NCBI GenBank assembly: GCA_012517325.1
Contig: JAAYVF010000025.1
Span: forward strand, 62,001 to 126,000
DNA: 64,000 nt
Origin: Myxococcales bacterium
GTDB lineage: Bacteria; Lernaellota; Lernaellaia; Lernaellales; Lernaellaceae
Direction: 5' to 3'
The notes beneath the pieces were generated by a model that was given only the letters and a program-made list of their open reading frames with translations, searched no databases and was not told the DNA's origin. A program made the position numbers and the translations under genes. Below, in pieces: positions 60,708 to 64,000 of this stretch; within the stretch, counting starts at the first letter, position 1, and each line of letters opens with the position of its first letter.

Positions 60708-61013
60708 ATGAATACGTTATCCCGGCACTGGATGTTCTGGGCCGTCGCGACGCTCTTTTGCCTGTCTTGCGGTTTGATCTTCGCCGCCTGCGACATCGAT
60801 GACGACAGCTACAACCCGTTCGGGTCCTGCGCGCATTTCTGCGAGCGGTTGGCCGAATGTTCGCCGGATACCTTTTCGCACTACTACGGCGATGTCGACG
60901 AATGCGCCAGCGATTGCGAGGACATCGACGGCAGCGACACGATGCAATGCATGATCGCCTGCGCGGACGAAGCGGACTGCATTAAAGTGATGACCTGCGT
61001 GAAGGGGTGCTAG
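60708..61013 (+). CDS. Small Cys-rich lipoprotein, 101 aa
   Basis: GGGGAGG lies 5 bases before the ATG at 60708. A membrane-like N-terminus (about 8-27) leads to AAC, the likely lipid site (Cys28), though the lipobox residue at -3 is Phe, which is unusual. The mature part has nine or ten Cys in CxxxCxxxxxC, CxxxC and CxxxC patterns, as in disulfide-rich surface proteins of Myxococcota. Its gene is 11 bases after the barrel gene, so the two are co-expressed and perhaps form an outer-membrane pair. Confidence 0.78.
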   Translation: MNTLSRHWMFWAVATLFCLSCGLIFAACDIDDDSYNPFGSCAHFCERLAECSPDTFSHYYGDVDECASDCEDIDGSDTMQCMIACADEADCIKVMTCVKGC

Positions 61014-61023
61014 GGCTGAGAAC

Positions 61024-61398
61024 CTACTTCAGCTTGGCCTTGAGCACCGACAACAGCATTTTCGAATCGATCGGCTTCTGGAACACGCCGGAGAGGTTCA
61101 GCTCGGTGAAGTCGATGTTCTGGCTGACCTGATCGCCCACCGAACTGAGCAGGTACACCGGCGCCTGGTTGTCGAGCAGCTTGAGCTCGCGGGCGAGAGT
61201 CACTCCCGCATCCACCTCTTCCATCATCAAATCCACGATCAGCAAATCGGGATGGGTTTGCTTGTATTCTTTGAGCCCGTCCTCGGCGCTGCCGGCTTCG
61301 ACCATGAGGTAGCCGTTGGCTTCCAGGATCGTGCGCAGAATATCGAGTAGATCCGGATCGTCGTCGACGCAAAGGATGACGTATTTACCGTCCCGCAT
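61024..61398 (-). CDS. Stand-alone response regulator receiver (CheY-like)
   Basis: This 124-aa protein starts at 61398 behind AGGAGG. The receiver residues are present: the acidic pair in CVDDDPD (12-14), phospho-acceptor Asp56 in LLIVDLM, Ser85/Ser86 in LLSSVG, and Lys108 in FQKPID. There is no output domain, so it relays phosphate to a partner. No kinase gene is adjacent. It converges with the Cys-rich lipoprotein gene, ending 10 bases away. Confidence 0.9.
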   Translation of the reverse strand: MRDGKYVILCVDDDPDLLDILRTILEANGYLMVEAGSAEDGLKEYKQTHPDLLIVDLMMEEVDAGVTLARELKLLDNQAPVYLLSSVGDQVSQNIDFTELNLSGVFQKPIDSKMLLSVLKAKLK

Positions 61399-61884
61399 GC
61401 TGCCTCCTGTCCCGGCCGATCCGCCACGCGAAAGACCCGAAGAAACGGCGTGAACCGGCGCCGGGAAACGGTTGCTTTCTTTTCTTTCCGACAATGCAAC
61501 TCTGGTGTAAGCTAGCGAATGTTATAATCGGTCGGCAAGCGGGTCAATCCCCCCGAAAAAAGGCATAAAAAGAGGTTGGAATCGTAATTTTTTTTACGAA
61601 GTCAAACGATTTTAAGGCCACGAAACACTCTTTATGATCCAATATTGAGTATTCCAATCATGTTTTTTCAAAGCGATAACAATTTGGAATCAGGGCATTT
61701 AAGTATGAAAAGGCGAAAAAATGCGGTTATTTTTTGCAATTTGATCTCACTTTGGTGTTGCAATTGCAAAAAGGCCTTGCAAATAGCGAAAATCTTTGCT
61801 AGATAGGCTGTGAAAATTGTAACGCTGTTCGATTTGTAACGTGCAGGAGATCGACGGCGGTCGGCAGGAAAAGCGAAAAACAAC
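61399..61884. other. 486-base divergent intergenic region with AT-rich core
   Basis: There is no gene here. From about 61540 the DNA becomes AT-rich. It holds TTGCAATTGCAA, a 12-bp palindrome (61757-61768), and further TTGCAA copies near 61733 and 61777. A weak promoter-like pair (TTGCAA 61777, TAGATA 61800) lies before the rex leader. Confidence 0.5.
61817..61841 (+). promoter_or_regulatory. Direct repeat TTGTAACG in the rex leader
   Basis: TTGTAACG occurs at 61817-61824 and 61834-61841, one repeat per 17 bases, with TGTGAAAA just upstream. The motif resembles one arm of Rex boxes and may mediate autoregulation, but no complete inverted repeat is present. Confidence 0.3.
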
Positions 61885-62532
61885 ATGCAAAAAGTTTCAC
61901 CCAAAACCATCGGACGTTTGAGCCTCTACCGCGGCCTGCTTGAAAACCTGCGGCAGGACGGCAACTCGACGGTCTTTTCGCACGAACTGGCCGCCGCCGC
62001 CAATTGCTCCGCCGCGCAGGTTCGCCGGGATCTCATGTCGATCGAATATTCCGGCAGCCCGGTGCACGGCTATCAAGTTACCGAACTGATCGATCGCATC
62101 GATATCTTTCTGGATCGTCCGGAAGGAACCAATGTAGCGTTAGTGGGGGTGGGGAACCTGGGAAGAGCGGTCCTGGATTATTTCCGCGCTCGTCGGCCCA
62201 AGATTTCCATCGTCGCGGCATTCGACATCAACGAGAACAAAACCGACCGCGTAATACTCGGATGCCCGGTTTATCCAATGAGCCGCCTCGCCGACATCGT
62301 CACGGCCAAAAACATCTTGGTGGGCATCGTCACGGTTCCGGCAGCCAGCGCCCAGCAAGTCGCCGAGCGGCTCATTCGCGCCGATGTGAAGGGAATTCTC
62401 AACTTCGCGCCGATCCGACTGAAGGTTCCCCACCATGTTTACGTCGAAGACGTCGATATCACCATGTGTCTGGAGAAGGTCGCATATTTTTCCTGGCTTC
62501 GGACTGAAGAACGAGGAGTGAGGGCATCATGA
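61885..62532 (+). CDS. rex: Redox-sensing transcriptional repressor Rex
   Basis: At 215 aa, the N-terminal winged helix has LSLYRGLLENL and AAQVRRDLMSIEYSGSPVHGY. The Rossmann domain has VALVGVGNLGRAVLDYF with GVGNLG at 88-93, and FDIN follows as the NAD specificity residue. It ends with a domain-swap helix typical of Rex. It binds DNA when NAD+ is high and lets go when NADH rises. It overlaps the downstream NuoE-like gene (ATGA), which it should regulate. Confidence 0.96.
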   Translation: MQKVSPKTIGRLSLYRGLLENLRQDGNSTVFSHELAAAANCSAAQVRRDLMSIEYSGSPVHGYQVTELIDRIDIFLDRPEGTNVALVGVGNLGRAVLDYFRARRPKISIVAAFDINENKTDRVILGCPVYPMSRLADIVTAKNILVGIVTVPAASAQQVAERLIRADVKGILNFAPIRLKVPHHVYVEDVDITMCLEKVAYFSWLRTEERGVRAS

Positions 62533-62999
62533 GCGTCGACATTACAGCAATCTTGTCCAAGTATCCCAATGCAAGTCGCGATGCGCTGATCCCCATCTTG
62601 CAGGAGGTGCAAGAGACCTGCGGGTATCTCTCGCGGGATCTGGTGGTGCAGATCGGCCATCACCTCGGCTTGCCGGCCAGCAAAATCTACGGCGTGGCCA
62701 CTTTTTACAACCAGTTTCGCTTTCAGGCTCCCGGCAAGAACCACGTACAGGTCTGCCGCGGCACGGCCTGTCACGTCAAGGGCTCCGCGGCGGTGCTCGA
62801 GGCGGTCAAGCGAGCGCTGAAGATCGAGCCGGGGCAGACGACCCGCGACGGCTTGTTCAGCCTCGAGATCGTGGCCTGCATCGGCGCCTGCGGTTTGGCC
62901 CCGGTGATCCGCGTCGGCGAGGAATACTACGCCGGTGTGACGCCGGACAGCGTCAAGAAAATTTTTGACTCCTATCGTCAGAAGGAAGCGCAACAATGA
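62529..62999 (+). CDS. NuoE/HndA-like [2Fe-2S] subunit (second copy)
   Basis: At 156 aa, it has the helical start (ILQEVQETCGYLSRDLVVQIGHHLGLPASKIYGVATFYNQF) and the cluster ligands VCRGTACHVKG and ACIGACGLAP. It is paralogous to the 20283 protein. It overlaps rex upstream and the NuoF-like gene downstream, both by ATGA. It is probably the small subunit of a NADH-linked [FeFe]-hydrogenase or another bifurcating complex that continues past the right edge. Confidence 0.92.
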   Translation: MSVDITAILSKYPNASRDALIPILQEVQETCGYLSRDLVVQIGHHLGLPASKIYGVATFYNQFRFQAPGKNHVQVCRGTACHVKGSAAVLEAVKRALKIEPGQTTRDGLFSLEIVACIGACGLAPVIRVGEEYYAGVTPDSVKKIFDSYRQKEAQQ

Positions 63000-64000
63000 G
63001 CGAGTTGTTGTTTCAGCATTTTGGCGAAGCTTGCTGGCACCGGCCCGAAAAGCCCTGCCCCGAACTGGTACATTGCCTCCAGCACGGGCCGCGCTGCGGC
63101 GCCGACGAGACCAAGCGAGCCGAGCACGAGGAATTGATCGCGCAATTGAAGCGCGAAAAAATCAACCAGCCGGTCATCTACGTCGGGACGGGCACCTGCG
63201 GCCTGGGCGCCGGCGCCGGCAAAACCCTCGCCGCGGTCAACCAATACCTGGCCGATCATCAGTTGAATTACCCGGTGGTCGAGGTCGGTTGCGTGGGCAT
63301 GTGCAGCAACGAACCGCTGCTCGAGGTCCAACTTCCCGGCCGGCCGCGCGTCATGTTCGCGAAGGTGACCGCCGAGAAAGTGAACGCGGTCCTCGACGGC
63401 GCCCTGAGCGGCAAGTACGAGGGCGAAGGCATCGTCGGGCAGGATAAGCACGACAAGCTGGCGCCATATCCCGGCGTGCCGTACCTGGCCGATCACGAGT
63501 TCTTCAAGCCCCAGACCCGCTGGGTCCTGGTAAACTGCGGCATCATCGACCCCAACAGCATCGAGGAATACATCGCCCGCGGCGGTTACCAGGCGTTGAC
63601 CAAGGCTCTGAAGACCATGACTCCGGCCGCGGTCTGCGACACGGTCGAAAAAAGCGGTCTGCGCGGCCGCGGCGGCGCCGGCTTCCCCACCGGCACCAAA
63701 TGGAAGTTCGCGCTCAATCAGTCCAGCGCCCAGAAATACGTCATTTGCAACGCCGACGAGGGCGACCCCGGCGCGTTCATGGACCGGGCGGTGATCGAAG
63801 GCGATCCGCACCGCGTCCTCGAAGGGTTAACCATCGCCGCTTACGCCATCGGCGCCAACAAGGCCTACATCTATATCCGCGCCGAGTATCCGCTGGCGAT
63901 CAAGCGCCTCAAGACCGCCATCGCCCAATCCAAGGAATACGGCCTGATCGGCCAGAACATCCTGGACAGCGGCTTCAACTTCCAGGTGGTCATCAAGCAG
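62996..64000 (+). CDS. NuoF/HndC-like NADH-binding flavoprotein (partial, 3' end off the window)
   Basis: 335 codons are visible and the frame is still open at 64000. An N-terminal stretch has Cys13, Cys21, Cys27 and Cys34, followed by a thioredoxin-like domain with VGTGTCGLGAGAG and VGCVGMC. The first of the usual four [2Fe-2S] ligands is missing here, unlike in the 20764 paralogue. The FMN/NADH domain begins with SGLRGRGGAGFPTGTKWKF and CNADEGDPGAFMDR. The C-terminal Fe-S domains are expected beyond the edge. Rex control is inferred from operon position. Confidence 0.93.
   Translation, partial: MSELLFQHFGEACWHRPEKPCPELVHCLQHGPRCGADETKRAEHEELIAQLKREKINQPVIYVGTGTCGLGAGAGKTLAAVNQYLADHQLNYPVVEVGCVGMCSNEPLLEVQLPGRPRVMFAKVTAEKVNAVLDGALSGKYEGEGIVGQDKHDKLAPYPGVPYLADHEFFKPQTRWVLVNCGIIDPNSIEEYIARGGYQALTKALKTMTPAAVCDTVEKSGLRGRGGAGFPTGTKWKFALNQSSAQKYVICNADEGDPGAFMDRAVIEGDPHRVLEGLTIAAYAIGANKAYIYIRAEYPLAIKRLKTAIAQSKEYGLIGQNILDSGFNFQVVIKQ

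Overview
The window is GC-rich, densely packed bacterial chromosome. It reads as an uncultured, anaerobic, Gram-negative organism of deltaproteobacterial/Myxococcota-like or candidate-phylum type. The reasons are type IV pilus ATPases, many lipoboxes, a predicted outer-membrane barrel, a MYXO-CTERM-like sorting tail, pyruvate:ferredoxin oxidoreductase (POR), NuoE/NuoF-like diaphorases with the redox repressor Rex, and several exported proteins carrying long Asp/Asn linkers. I see no rRNA, tRNA, CRISPR array or intact prophage. The taxonomic placement is inference only.

Layout. 0-6.4 kb: partial isoaspartyl peptidase, unknown protein, ModE-like regulator, polA, exported nuclease, small lipoprotein. 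6.4-11 kb: Asp/Asn-linker lipoprotein, subtilase with PKD domain, glycosyltransferase. 11.1-17.1 kb: pilB-pilT-pilC and a PilS-like kinase. 17.1-23.4 kb: one operon with all four POR subunits followed by NuoE-, NuoF- and HoxU/NuoG-like subunits and no hydrogenase gene. 23.7-27.8 kb: flippase-like protein, methyltransferase, a tandem hairpin repeat, and a LexA/CI-type S24 repressor facing a three-gene mini-operon of small proteins across inverted promoters. 27.9-38.9 kb: P1 peptidase, two membrane proteins, DUF4349 lipoprotein, exported TldD-like protease, GlpD, MXAN_5187-like protein and M24 peptidase, with clusters of dispersed palindromic repeats. 39-48.3 kb: a second subtilase with an Asp-rich Cys-ending tail, tryptophanase-family lyase, two more Asp/Asn-linker lipoproteins (one an endoglycoceramidase-like GH5), an FAD oxidoreductase, and a Phd/VapC toxin-antitoxin pair. 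48.4-54.3 kb: Kef-type antiporter, CorA, class V aminotransferase, multipass glycosyltransferase-like protein. 54.3-59.3 kb: three radical-SAM enzymes (two B12-binding, one Tes/MJ0619-like) and a GT2. 59.6-64 kb: barrel protein, Cys-rich lipoprotein, response regulator, then rex-nuoE-nuoF running off the right edge.

How the genes fit together. The POR operon and the rex operon both join ferredoxin chemistry to NAD(H), which indicates fermentative or syntrophic energy metabolism with redox-sensed control. The cell-surface theme (pili, anchored proteases, glycosidase, linker lipoproteins) suggests degradation of external polymers. The strongest leads are the POR plus NuoEFG-like operon, the radical-SAM cluster with possible lipid-modifying enzymes, the Asp/Asn-linker surface proteins, and the mirror-image S24 repressor switch.
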